Positions 16,794 through 24,423 of a DNA stretch of 64,000 nucleotides are shown piece by piece. Numbering within the stretch: position 1 is the stretch's first letter; each line of letters starts with the position of its first letter. Under the pieces are notes generated by a model that did not search any database, had not been told where the DNA came from, and worked only from the letters and a program-made list of their open reading frames with translations. This DNA comes from Thermococcus profundus (GTDB lineage: Archaea; Methanobacteriota_B; Thermococci; Thermococcales; Thermococcaceae), in NCBI RefSeq assembly GCF_002214585.1, contig NZ_CP014862.1, positions 1,736,001 through 1,800,000 of the forward strand, written 5' to 3'. Made by a program: the position numbers and the translations under genes.

Positions 16794-17665
16794 CACTCAC
16801 CACCCCCGAGGGACTCAAGAACCTTCTTCGCAAGGCCGGTGAATATCTCCGCTTCAGGGTAGCCGGTCAGGACTATCGGCTTCCCCTCAACGTAGCTCCT
16901 CACGATGTTCTCGCTGTAGGGTATCTCCGCAACCACATCGGCCCCGTACTTCCGGGCGAGCCCGTGGACCTTCTCCTTCTCTCCGAGGTCGGCCCTGTTT
17001 ATAACGACCCAAGTGGGAATCCCCATGAGCTTCCCAAGTTCAAGGATGAGTTCAGTGTCGTGGATCCCGAGCGGAGTGGGTTCCGTGACCGCTATGAGAA
17101 GGTCTGAGAACTCGATGGCCTTTGAGACTGTGTTCCCCGTTCCCGCCGCGGTATCGATGAAGAGAAGTCCCTCCCGAATGGCCTGGGCCTTCTTCTTTGC
17201 CGCAACTACAAGGGGCATCGAACGCTCCTCCCCTTCCATCAGCTTGCCGGTGACGAGGGTGAAGCCGTAGGGCGTTTTCGTAACGTAGGTGTGCCCGATG
17301 AGCCTCTGGCCCTCCAGTATAGCCCCCGAAACTGGGCAGACTATCTCGCAGGCTCTACATCCAGAACAGAGGTTCGGCATGAGGAAGGGCGTTCCGTCGC
17401 GCATCGTTATGATGGCGTGCTCCTCGCAGACTTCAGCGCACTTCCTGCACTTGATACACTTCGAATAGTCGAAGCGAGGCATGAACTGCATTACAGGCTC
17501 CTCGTTGGCCAGCTCAACCCCAAGGAGAAGGTGATCGTTCGGGGCCTCAACGTCAAGATCAGCGAAAGTAAGCTCCGTTCCAAGCTTTTTGAGTGCAACG
17601 GCAAGGTTTACGGCCACCGTTGACTTTCCGGTACCTCCTTTCCCACCGCTCACGGCTATCTGCAA
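16793..17665 (-). CDS. MinD-superfamily P-loop ATPase with inserted ferredoxin domain (first of pair)
   Basis: The product has 290 aa and is about one-third identical by eye to its neighbour. It shows SGGKGGTGKST (Walker A), CIKCRKCAEVCE and CSGCRACEIVCP (4Fe-4S sites), and FIDTAAGTGNTVSKAIEFSD. The start is TTG at 17665, placed by the strong GGGGGTGAG site upstream and by alignment of MQIA with the paralogue. The promoter carries the shared TTAGG-N4-CCGAA and TGTGCATATGC elements. It is probably the partner subunit of the neighbouring ATPase in Fe-S or metal-cofactor handling alongside NifX-family carriers encoded downstream. Confidence 0.88.
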   Translation of the reverse strand: MQIAVSGGKGGTGKSTVAVNLAVALKKLGTELTFADLDVEAPNDHLLLGVELANEEPVMQFMPRFDYSKCIKCRKCAEVCEEHAIITMRDGTPFLMPNLCSGCRACEIVCPVSGAILEGQRLIGHTYVTKTPYGFTLVTGKLMEGEERSMPLVVAAKKKAQAIREGLLFIDTAAGTGNTVSKAIEFSDLLIAVTEPTPLGIHDTELILELGKLMGIPTWVVINRADLGEKEKVHGLARKYGADVVAEIPYSENIVRSYVEGKPIVLTGYPEAEIFTGLAKKVLESLGGGE

Positions 17666-17681
17666 GCTCTCACCCCCGGAA

Positions 17682-17723
17682 TTAGGGAAGCCGAATTAGT
17701 TATAAGCTTTGTGCATATGCTGA
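17682..17723 (-). promoter_or_regulatory. Promoter and two-part operator of the MinD-ferredoxin pair
   Basis: Reading toward the gene: TGTGCATATGC-type palindrome (17710-17723), TATA box TTATAA around 17699-17707, then TTAGG-N4-CCGAA (17682-17695). The spacing between the proximal edges of the two elements is 27 bases, identical to the radical SAM promoter. The elements flank the TATA box, so protein binding would affect TBP/TFB access. Confidence 0.6.
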
Positions 17724-17743
17724 GAAAAGTAGAAAGGGGAAGA

Positions 17744-18691
17744 TTACTCCCTGCTCTTCAGCTTCCTCATGTAGAACCTCTTCCCGTTGTATTCGAGCTC
17801 TATGAGCTTTCCTTCGTTCAATAGTTTCTCAACAACGCTCCAGTCGGCTTTCGCCTTTTTCAGGAACTCTCTGACGGCGTCCTCGCGCATTGGATGGACG
17901 GAGGTTATGCTCAGCAAATCTTCTTCGACGTTCCCGGTGAAGGCGAAGGCGTTCCCCTCGTAGCCGATCAAATACTCCACGCGCTCTTCTCCAAGAATCT
18001 CGCTGAAGACCTGGTATGCGCGGTTGATTACCCTCTCCTTTGCCGGTTTGACCCACAGTTCTGCCGGAGGCCTCGTTGGAATCGCTATATACGCTTTATC
18101 AGGTTTCAGCTCCTTTAGGAACTCGGCTATCTTCTTAAATTCGTCGCCGTAGTCTACTCCGTCTACCAGCATGGTCTCGGTGACTACCTTTCCCTTAAAC
18201 TTCTTCCTGAACTCCAGCATGCCGTCAAGGATCTCCTCAAGGCTCAGGCTCTTGTGAGGCCGATCAACTTTTCTCCAGAGCGGCTCGCTTACCGCGTCAA
18301 CCTTCAGAGAGACGAAGTCGAGCTTCAGGAGGTCTTCCCTCACATCTTCCCTCCAGATGAGCGAGGCGTTTGTGAGCGCGGCGAGCTTTATCCCGAGTTC
18401 GCGGAGGAGGTCTATTTCCTTTCCAAGGTTGATGTCGAGGGTTGGCTCCCCATCTGGAACGAACGTGATGTAGTCTATCCGCTCGTTCCTCGCGAGCGCT
18501 TCTTCTACCTTCTCCTTGACCTCCCTGAAAATGAGCTCCGGCTCGTAGAAGGGCCTCCTTTCAAGCTCCATCCGCAGGGTCTTTCCAATCTGACAGTAAA
18601 CGCAGGCGAACGAGCACACTTTATCGGGAATGTTGTTAACCCCGAGGCTCCTTCCAAGCCTCCTCGAAGGAACCGGTCCGAAAGCTATCAT
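17744..18691 (-). CDS. Radical SAM protein of the COG0731 type
   Basis: The 315-aa product begins MIAFGPVPSRRLGRSLGVNN, the hallmark opening of this family, with the SAM-cluster motif CSFACVYC and the GEPTLD/SLKVDA stretches of the partial TIM barrel. It reductively cleaves S-adenosylmethionine to start radical chemistry; the substrate is unknown. It lacks the second cluster cysteines expected of wyosine-forming TYW1, so I do not assign that role. A short winged-helix-like C-terminal region follows (about 255-305). The promoter carries the shared operator, linking it to the Fe-S genes nearby. It is divergent from the methyltransferase at 18783. Confidence 0.85.
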   Translation of the reverse strand: MIAFGPVPSRRLGRSLGVNNIPDKVCSFACVYCQIGKTLRMELERRPFYEPELIFREVKEKVEEALARNERIDYITFVPDGEPTLDINLGKEIDLLRELGIKLAALTNASLIWREDVREDLLKLDFVSLKVDAVSEPLWRKVDRPHKSLSLEEILDGMLEFRKKFKGKVVTETMLVDGVDYGDEFKKIAEFLKELKPDKAYIAIPTRPPAELWVKPAKERVINRAYQVFSEILGEERVEYLIGYEGNAFAFTGNVEEDLLSITSVHPMREDAVREFLKKAKADWSVVEKLLNEGKLIELEYNGKRFYMRKLKSRE

Positions 18692-18704
18692 ACCACCACC
18701 GGAG

Positions 18705-18738
18705 TTAGGTTATCCTAAAGGTGTATAAAGCTTGTGCA
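18705..18738 (-). promoter_or_regulatory. Promoter and operator of the radical SAM gene
   Basis: TTAGG-TTAT-CCTAA at 18705-18718 lies just downstream of the TATA box (18722-18731). TGCACAA, minus strand, 18738-18732, lies just upstream. Only half of the GCATATGC palindrome is kept here. The 27-base proximal-edge spacing equals that at 17682-17723. Confidence 0.6.
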
Positions 18739-18782
18739 GTAGGGCAAAAGGCATAAACAGGAAAAACGAACCTTGGAGCGGG

Positions 18783-19418
18783 ATGGCCATGCCCAAGATA
18801 GAGCCCTTTGAGAAGCACCGCGACAGGTACGAAAACTGGTTCGAGAGGAACCGCTACGCATACCTTTCGGAGCTTGAGGCCGTTAAGATGCTCCTGCCGA
18901 AAGAGGGAAAGGGAGCGGAGATAGGCGTCGGAACGGGGAGGTTCGCGGCGCCGCTCGGGATAAAGCTCGGCGTTGAGCCTTCCAAAGCGATGGCCGAGAT
19001 AGCGAGGACGAGGGGAATAAAGGTAATCGAGGGGACGGCCGAAAACCTCCCCTTCGAAGACGAGAGCCTGGACTATCTTCTGATGGTCACAACCATATGC
19101 TTCGTTGACGACCCAGAGAAGGCTTTGAGGGAAGCGCACCGCGTTCTGAGGCCAGGGGGAGCACTGATAATCGGCTTTGTCGATAGGAACAGCCCGATAG
19201 GGAGGTTCTACGAGGAGCACAAGAACGAGAGCACTTTCTATAAGGAGGCAAGATTCTTCTCGACGGAAGAACTTCTAGAGCTTCTCAAAAAGGTCGGCTT
19301 CAGGGGGTTTGAGATAGTTCAGACGCTCTTCCACAGGCTCGATGAGATCAAATCAGTTGAACCCGTGAAGTCCGGCTACGGCGAGGGAAGCTTCGTCGTG
19401 ATAAAAGCGGTGAAGTGA
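18783..19418 (+). CDS. Class I SAM-dependent methyltransferase
   Basis: The product has 211 aa. Motif I is GAEIGVGTGRFAAPLG, followed by the acidic loop, motif II VIEGTAENLPFEDESLDYLL and ALREAHRVLRPGGALIIGF, the pattern of UbiE/Methyltransf_11 small-molecule methyltransferases. The substrate is unknown. GGAG precedes ATG 18783; ATG 18789 is a close alternative. The stop shares TGATG with the next gene, and the three plus-strand genes 18783-20817 overlap end to end, so they form one operon divergent from the radical SAM gene. Confidence 0.85.
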   Translation: MAMPKIEPFEKHRDRYENWFERNRYAYLSELEAVKMLLPKEGKGAEIGVGTGRFAAPLGIKLGVEPSKAMAEIARTRGIKVIEGTAENLPFEDESLDYLLMVTTICFVDDPEKALREAHRVLRPGGALIIGFVDRNSPIGRFYEEHKNESTFYKEARFFSTEELLELLKKVGFRGFEIVQTLFHRLDEIKSVEPVKSGYGEGSFVVIKAVK

Positions 19419-20158
19419 TGCCTATGCTGCTCTCAGAGATCAAGAAAAAGACCCTAAAGCTCGCAGAAGGTCTTGAGATGGTAGATTTCGGCTTTGCCAT
19501 ACCCTACACATGGGTCTTAATTGAGGGGCCGAAAGGAAGAGCCCTGGGCGTTGCAATGACCCTTCCCGAGGAAGTCCAGAGATACACCAACTCAATAAGC
19601 GAGCCCTCCCTCGAAGCTTTCATCAAAAAGGCCGACAGCTTGAACGTTATTGAGCGAACCCTAGGAATAGCGGCGGTAAACGCGGTTTCCCAGTATCATC
19701 TCGACGTTTCGAGCTTCCCCGAGGTAGACGTCGTTGAGCTTGTCGGGGGATTTAGTGAAGTGGCGGTGATAGGCAACATGCCCCCCGTGGTGAAAACCCT
19801 CCGCCAGAGGGGAATCAACACCCTCGTCTTTGAGCGGAATCCAAAGCTCTGGGACAGGGAAACGCTAAGCGACGCTTTGGAATACATCCTCCTTCCGGAG
19901 GCTGAAGCGGTCATCGCCAGCGGCTCCGTTCTGGTGAACGGGACGCTGGAGATGATCCTCAACCGGGCGAAAAGAGCGGAGCTGATAGTTTTAACCGGCC
20001 CCACCGCCCAGATACACCCGGAGCTCGTCAAAGGAACGGGAATAACCCATCTCGCGGCGATGAAAGTTACGAACATCAAAAAAGCAGTCCTCGGCCTCAA
20101 ACTCGGCTCCTTCAAGGGTTTTGAGAGGGGAAACAGGAAGTACGTGGTGGAACTATGA
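19418..20158 (+). CDS. DUF364-family protein, putative heavy-metal chelation domain
   Basis: The product has 246 aa, from ATG 19418 overlapping the preceding stop. It resembles DUF4213/DUF364 proteins: an enolase-N-like first half (VDFGFAIPYTWVLIEG, GIAAVNAVSQYHLD) and a Rossmann-like second half with VAVIGNMPPVV, AEAVIASGSVLVNGT and VLTGPTAQIHPEL. The family has been suggested to bind heavy metals; biochemical function is not established. Its place next to radical SAM, NifX-like and MinD-ferredoxin genes fits a metal-related job. It overlaps the next gene by four bases. Confidence 0.75.
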   Translation: MPMLLSEIKKKTLKLAEGLEMVDFGFAIPYTWVLIEGPKGRALGVAMTLPEEVQRYTNSISEPSLEAFIKKADSLNVIERTLGIAAVNAVSQYHLDVSSFPEVDVVELVGGFSEVAVIGNMPPVVKTLRQRGINTLVFERNPKLWDRETLSDALEYILLPEAEAVIASGSVLVNGTLEMILNRAKRAELIVLTGPTAQIHPELVKGTGITHLAAMKVTNIKKAVLGLKLGSFKGFERGNRKYVVEL

Positions 20159-20817
20159 GGCTCGTCGTTTTGAACGACAACGTTCCCGCTGAGGGTCTGA
20201 TAAACGACTGGGGCTGGAGCGTTCTCGTTGAGGGAAAGGAACGATTCATCTTTGACGCCGACACGAACCCGCTCGTCTTAGCCCACAACTCGAAGGCCCT
20301 CGGTGTTTCCCTCAAAGGCCTCGACTTCACATTCCTGAGCCACTGGCACTACGACCACTACGGCGGACTTCCGTACATAGCCGAGCTGAACCCGGGGATT
20401 AAGCTATACGCCCCACCAGGAAACAGGGCAATGGCCCTCAGGCGGGGCTTCGACTCCATTGGGGTCTTCAAGGCCGGAGAAATCGCCGATGGAGTCTGGA
20501 CTTCCGGACCTTTAGAGGACTTCGAGCAGGCCCTCGGGATGGAGACAGCGTCGGGCCTCATCGTCATCGTCGGCTGTTCGCATCCGGGCGTGGACAGGCT
20601 CACAAGGGCCATCCTGGATGTTTCCGGCTACGACAGGGCCTACCTCGTCATCGGAGGCTTCCACGGACCATCCAAGCGGACACTGGACAGGCTGGCAGAG
20701 ATGGCAGACTTCATAGCACCGGCCCACTGCTCGGGAGATTTCGCCAAAGAATACGTGAGGAGAACTTATCCGGAAAAGTTCGTAGGAGTGAAAACTGGAA
20801 CTATCATCGAGCTTTAG
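20155..20817 (+). CDS. Metallo-beta-lactamase-fold hydrolase (COG1237-like)
   Basis: The product has 220 aa, ATG overlapping the preceding stop (ATGA). It shows the metal-binding FLSHWHYDHYGG (H-x-H-x-D-H), a later GCSHPGVDRL histidine, an IGGFHG motif and a final APAHCSGD. This order is typical of COG1237 proteins annotated as dihydropterin ribofuranosylaminobenzene phosphate synthase-like, but the actual substrate is unknown. A second, longer relative is encoded at 30020-30832, next to another NifX-family gene. Confidence 0.8.
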   Translation: MRLVVLNDNVPAEGLINDWGWSVLVEGKERFIFDADTNPLVLAHNSKALGVSLKGLDFTFLSHWHYDHYGGLPYIAELNPGIKLYAPPGNRAMALRRGFDSIGVFKAGEIADGVWTSGPLEDFEQALGMETASGLIVIVGCSHPGVDRLTRAILDVSGYDRAYLVIGGFHGPSKRTLDRLAEMADFIAPAHCSGDFAKEYVRRTYPEKFVGVKTGTIIEL

Positions 20818-21313
20818 ATCTTAACGCCCTGATCCCCTCTATGATGCACCCCGGAGAGAAGCTGAAAGGCGGTCTGTCCTTCAGGAACCTGCAGTACTCA
20901 TCCCCAAACTCCCTCAGCGTTTCCCTCTCCTCCACCGCCAGGATGAAGTAGAGGGCGGAGAAGGAATACCACCCAGCCAGGAGAAGCGCCGGGACGCTCG
21001 CCGTGAGGAGCGCCAGTCCCCAGCCGAAGAATATCGAGCCGAACTGTGCGGGATGCCTCATGCAGGAGTATACTCCTACCGTCACGAGCCTCTCCGGCTT
21101 CCTGATGCCCCTCCTAATGTCAAAGTGCCCGTACTCCTTCAGCGTCCTTCCAGCTAGGGCGTTTAGAAGAAGACCGTAGGTCATAAGAAGAAGCCCAAGA
21201 GCTCTGAAGGTCAAAACCTCCCATCCCGAGAGTCTTGACGGGAACTCAAGGCCTGTGGCGACAATGACCGCCCACCAAGAGAACCAGAAGGCGAACTTGG
21301 AAGCGAACCCCAT
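20804..21313 (-). CDS. Isoprenylcysteine carboxyl methyltransferase-like membrane protein (first)
   Basis: The 169-aa protein has about four hydrophobic segments and the ICMT/phospholipid N-methyltransferase signature: TVGVYSCMRHPAQFGSIFFGWGL, then EERETLREFGDEYCRF near the C-terminus. Enzymes of this family use S-adenosylmethionine at the membrane surface. The substrate in Thermococcales is not known. The 3' end overlaps the convergent metallo-beta-lactamase gene by 14 bases. Confidence 0.75.
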   Translation of the reverse strand: MGFASKFAFWFSWWAVIVATGLEFPSRLSGWEVLTFRALGLLLMTYGLLLNALAGRTLKEYGHFDIRRGIRKPERLVTVGVYSCMRHPAQFGSIFFGWGLALLTASVPALLLAGWYSFSALYFILAVEERETLREFGDEYCRFLKDRPPFSFSPGCIIEGIRALRSKAR

Positions 21314-21343
21314 GGAAACCCCTCAATCACTATGGTTCAGGTG

Positions 21344-21883
21344 TTAAATCCCTTTCGCATCGAGGAAGGCTATCAGAAGGTTGAAGAACTGAGTAGTTCT
21401 TCCGGAGGGCGTTATGAAGCGATAGACCCGCAATTCCCCATGGATTTCTTCCCTTTTGATATCCTTGGAGAGATTTTCGAACTTCCCGCTCCTTGAGAGC
21501 TCCCTCACGATCCTCCAGCCCTCTGGAAAGAGCGAGTTAAAGTACTCCTTCAGCCACCTCCCGTCGATACGCCTTACAAAAAGCTCGCCCTCTCTGGATA
21601 GACGGTAGTATGTGTGGTGCTTGTGAACCTCGAAGGCCTTCTTAAATCTCGCCTTACTCCTCTTTATCGCGCTTCCAGAATCCCGCTCCACCAGTCCTGC
21701 TTCCGTGAGGTCTCTTATGGCGTCTTCGATGAGGGAAAGCGGTAGCTCGCTCATCTTCGCCATCATCTTAGCGTAGTCCACTCCGGCCTTCTTGAGGTGC
21801 GCTAAGACGTAGAGATGAACTGGGAGGAGCTCAAGGCCCCGGTAGGAACCTGGGCGTTTTCCCCGCGTATTTTCTCCATTCAT
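21344..21883 (-). CDS. DUF2250-like winged-helix protein
   Basis: The 179-aa protein contains an N-terminal winged helix (LLPVHLYVLAHLKKAGVDYA, LPLSLIEDAIRDLTEAGLVE), a basic linker (SAIKRSKARFKKAF) and a second strand-helix region (YYRLSREGELFVRRID). I recall this as the DUF2250 type of archaeal helix-turn-helix protein. The start is uncertain: ATG 21883 lies 53 bases inside the upstream gene with only a weak GAGG site. It may control its neighbours. Confidence 0.6.
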   Translation of the reverse strand: MNGENTRGKRPGSYRGLELLPVHLYVLAHLKKAGVDYAKMMAKMSELPLSLIEDAIRDLTEAGLVERDSGSAIKRSKARFKKAFEVHKHHTYYRLSREGELFVRRIDGRWLKEYFNSLFPEGWRIVRELSRSGKFENLSKDIKREEIHGELRVYRFITPSGRTTQFFNLLIAFLDAKGI

Positions 21884-22262
21884 CGCCGAACCTCTCCTCC
21901 AAAGCCCTCTCCTCCTCGTTTATGAACCCTAACACGCCCGCCCAGTAAACGAAAGGAAGAAGTAGCATGAAACCGCCGAAGAGCAGGGAAAAGCCGGGAA
22001 TGACTAGGAAACCCCAGATGGAGTATATCGGATGCCTCACCTTTGAGTAGCACCCCTTTGTGAGCAGATTTCCCTCCGAGTAAGCCTTTGAGACCTGAAG
22101 GTAGCAGAGGAACCAGAGGGCGAGGCCGAGGAATACCATCGCGAGTCCCAGAGTCGGAAAGACAGAAAAGCTAGCCCCAAGCCCCTCGTCGAGATAAAAC
22201 GCCAGAATCACATAGGTGAAAGAAAGGAGGGCGACCTTCGGAAAGATGCCCCAGAACTTCAT
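21831..22262 (-). CDS. Isoprenylcysteine carboxyl methyltransferase-like membrane protein (second)
   Basis: The 143-aa protein has about four hydrophobic segments and the family box LLTKGCYSKVRHPIYSIWGF, with EERALEERFGDEWRKY at the C-terminus. It is a relative of the protein at 20804-21313, shorter at the N-terminus. ATG 22262 follows GGAGTGAAG and lies just after the start of the NifX-family stop codon region, so the genes are co-transcribed. The acceptor is unknown. Confidence 0.75.
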   Translation of the reverse strand: MKFWGIFPKVALLSFTYVILAFYLDEGLGASFSVFPTLGLAMVFLGLALWFLCYLQVSKAYSEGNLLTKGCYSKVRHPIYSIWGFLVIPGFSLLFGGFMLLLPFVYWAGVLGFINEEERALEERFGDEWRKYAGKTPRFLPGP

Positions 22263-22264
22263 CT

Positions 22265-22684
22265 TCACTCCGCTATGGGCGGTTTTTGGGCCTTCTTCGC
22301 CTGCACCTGCTCCCAGAGATCGTCGAAGTTCTCCACGACCCTCTGAAGGGCCAGCTTTAGATCCCTCGTCCTCGTGAAGAAGGCCACCTTGTTGGTCTTG
22401 TCCCTTATCCTGAGGAAGTTCGGCCCCATCCTGAACGCGGCCAGCACGTCTAGGTCGAGGAGCTGGCTAACGACCGCCTTGAACTTCCTTGGGTCGCCGT
22501 GTCCCTCGTCGTGTTCTTCTTCCATGTCTTTGGCCCTGTTGTGCCTTTTTTCAAGGAGCTTTACGCTCCCGTCCTCGCAGATTTCGTAGACCGCGAAGAA
22601 CTCCGAATCCCCGTAGTGGGCATCGATGAGGTGTTCATCGTCCTCCATTCCAAACGCGACCTTGAGGCATCTCCTCTCAGTCAT
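22265..22684 (-). CDS. NifX/NafY-family cofactor-binding protein (first)
   Basis: The 139-aa protein begins MTERRCLKVAFGMEDDEHLI and has the dinitrogenase Fe-Mo cofactor-binding fold seen in NifX, NafY and NifB C-termini: strand AHYGDSEFFAVYEI, then KFKAVVSQLLDLDVLAAFRMGPNFLRI. A His/Asp/Glu-rich loop (AKDMEEEHDEGHGDPRK) could bind metal. The organism shows no nitrogenase genes here, so a general Fe-S or metal-cluster carrier role is more likely. ATG 22684 follows GGGGTGATGAG. It is divergent from the NifX-family gene at 22798, and both face the shared operator region. Confidence 0.75.
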   Translation of the reverse strand: MTERRCLKVAFGMEDDEHLIDAHYGDSEFFAVYEICEDGSVKLLEKRHNRAKDMEEEHDEGHGDPRKFKAVVSQLLDLDVLAAFRMGPNFLRIRDKTNKVAFFTRTRDLKLALQRVVENFDDLWEQVQAKKAQKPPIAE

Positions 22685-22728
22685 TCTCATCACCCCTAGA
22701 GTTACTCAACGGAACTGGTTTATAAGAG

Positions 22729-22768
22729 TTAGGTCTACCGAAAACTTTAAATGGTGTGCATATGCACA
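22729..22768. promoter_or_regulatory. Divergent promoter region with both operator elements
   Basis: TTAGG-TCTA-CCGAA (22729-22742) overlaps the BRE of the rightward promoter, whose TATA box ACTTTAAAT is at 22744-22752. A perfect 14-bp palindrome TGTGCATATGCACA follows at 22755-22768. Leftward, a TTATAAAC TATA box lies near 22716-22724. Thus both elements sit between the two NifX-family genes. Confidence 0.6.
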
Positions 22769-22797
22769 AAATAATGAAGGAAATGGAGGTGGTTGGT

Positions 22798-23403
22798 ATG
22801 AGGATAGCGGTTCCAACCAATGGAGGAGGGCTCAACGACACTGTAGCTTCCGTCTTCGCCCGTGCTCCTGCCTTTTACATAGCGGACGTTGATGAGAGCG
22901 GAAACATCGTCAGCGAGAAGGTCATCCAGAACAGCGGGGCAATGGCCGGTGGAGGTGCCGGGCCGATGGCAGTGCAGACCCTCATCAACGAGGGCGTTGA
23001 GGCAATCATAGCCCCCCAGGTCGGCCCAAACGCGCTCGGCGCCATCCAGGCCGCGGGAATAAGGCTCTACCAGGTCGCCCCTGGAACCCCCGTTGAGGAG
23101 GCCATAAAGAGCGTCGTGAGCGGCGGAGCAAGCCAGTTCACAACACCAGTTCCACAGATCCCGGCAACGCCGACTGCACCAGCAGCAGTAAACCCCGCAT
23201 ACGGTCCGGCCTACCCGACATACCCGGCCTACGGCTATGGTTTCGGCCCCGGATACGGGTGGGGCAGAGGCCGGGGCCGCGGATGGGGAAGAGGACGCGG
23301 CTTTGGCAGAGGAAGAGGCTGGGGAGCAAGGCTCGGCTACTGCCCATGGACGGGACAGCCAAGCAGGAGGGCCTGGCTTTCAAGATTCTTCGGATGGTGG
23401 TGA
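22798..23403 (+). CDS. NifX/NafY-family protein with Gly/Arg/Trp-rich tail (second)
   Basis: The product has 201 aa from ATG 22798, placed by GGAGGTGGTTGGT and by alignment with the protein at 29393. Residues 1-115 are the NifX/NafY fold: MRIAVPTNGGGLNDTVASVF, FARAPAFYIADVD, INEGVEAIIAPQVGPNALGAI. A proline/alanine/tyrosine linker leads to a tail of GRGRG and GWGRG repeats (about 160-185) and a final aromatic-basic segment. The fold binds Fe-S or Fe-Mo-type clusters in relatives; the tail's role is unknown. The promoter carries both shared operator elements. Confidence 0.85.
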   Translation: MRIAVPTNGGGLNDTVASVFARAPAFYIADVDESGNIVSEKVIQNSGAMAGGGAGPMAVQTLINEGVEAIIAPQVGPNALGAIQAAGIRLYQVAPGTPVEEAIKSVVSGGASQFTTPVPQIPATPTAPAAVNPAYGPAYPTYPAYGYGFGPGYGWGRGRGRGWGRGRGFGRGRGWGARLGYCPWTGQPSRRAWLSRFFGWW

Positions 23404-23437
23404 GGCCTTACCCTTTAGCCTTTTGAGGTGCTGAGAA

Positions 23438-23683
23438 ATGCCGCGAGGTTTCGGAAGGGGCATGGGCCGGGGCGGAAGGTTTGGTGCGTATCCCCCCTAT
23501 TACGGCGGCTTCTTCGGCCGCTCTGGCCTCTACGGGATAATAGACCTCATCTTCCTGCTCCTGATACTCTACCTGCTCTTCAAGCTCTTCCTCGTTGCCT
23601 CGACCTACGTTATCGCCCTCGTCTTGCTCTACATCCTCTGGAGCTTCATAAGTCCCTGGAGAGGACGGCGCTGGTTCTTCTAG
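23438..23683 (+). CDS. Small membrane protein with Gly/Arg-rich N-terminus
   Basis: The 81-aa protein begins MPRGFGRGMGRGGRFG, the same low-complexity type as its neighbours' tails, followed by two long hydrophobic helices (IIDLIFLLLILYLLFKLFLV and STYVIALVLLYILWSFI) and a basic end. GAGGTG precedes ATG 23438, 35 bases after the NifX-family stop. It is probably in the same operon; it could tether the NifX-family protein to the membrane. Confidence 0.7.
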   Translation: MPRGFGRGMGRGGRFGAYPPYYGGFFGRSGLYGIIDLIFLLLILYLLFKLFLVASTYVIALVLLYILWSFISPWRGRRWFF

Positions 23684-23712
23684 TCATTTTTGATTTCTTT
23701 CCCCCACTGCAG

Positions 23713-24423
23713 TTAATACAGCTCTCTAAGCTTTTCCACGGACAGATAGACAAAGAGCAGTGTCAGGAACACAAGGGCAAGGACTGAATACAGCGGATGG
23801 ACAATCTCGACGTATTTCAGCATCGAGAAGCGGAGCCCCTCGACGAGGTACGTCATCGGCGTCAGGTAGCCGACTATCAGGAACCAGCGCGGAAAGAGAA
23901 GGAGTGAAGCTATAGCGCCGCTCGTGAACATCATAGGGAGCCTCAGGAGGTTCAGCCAGGTCATCGCGCTTATCGGATTCTCAACGACGAGGGATACGTA
24001 TAGCGCCAATCCCGAGAAGGCAAGCCCTCCGAGGAAGGCGTAGCCGATCACCAGGGGAACGTTCCAGATTGGATAGACCATGAAGTTGGAGACCAGGGCG
24101 AGGCTTATCAGCGCCACGAAGAGGCCGAAGAGGGAGCCAACCAAAAGCTTGGCGGTTATTATCTCAATGTAACTCACCGGCGCAACCAGGAGGCGCTCAA
24201 AGGTTCTGAGCCTTCTTTCGAAGATTATGGAAGATGCCACAAACGAGGTCGTCCCGAACACTATCGAGATGGAGACTAGACCCGGGGCCAAGTGATCTAT
24301 GTCACCGAAGCGGACGATGAACGCCAGAGTAAAGACTATGGGGAACACGACGCCCCAGCTTATCGAGCCGGGCTTTAGAACGTACTCCTTGAGTTCTTTC
24401 CTGGCTATAGTAAGAACCTTCAA
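23713..24423 (-). CDS. ABC-2-type transporter permease
   Basis: The 236-aa product has about six hydrophobic segments and the ABC-2 layout: LKVLTIARKELKEYVLKPGS at the start, FERRLRTFERLLVAPVSYIE coupling helix region, and AMTWLNLLRLPMMFTSGAIA near the end. I place the start at TTG 24423, which overlaps the stop of the ATPase gene (TTGA); the longer open frame reads through the ATPase end and gives nonsense. With the ATPase it forms an exporter of the drug or polysaccharide export type. Confidence 0.85.
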   Translation of the reverse strand: MKVLTIARKELKEYVLKPGSISWGVVFPIVFTLAFIVRFGDIDHLAPGLVSISIVFGTTSFVASSIIFERRLRTFERLLVAPVSYIEIITAKLLVGSLFGLFVALISLALVSNFMVYPIWNVPLVIGYAFLGGLAFSGLALYVSLVVENPISAMTWLNLLRLPMMFTSGAIASLLLFPRWFLIVGYLTPMTYLVEGLRFSMLKYVEIVHPLYSVLALVFLTLLFVYLSVEKLRELY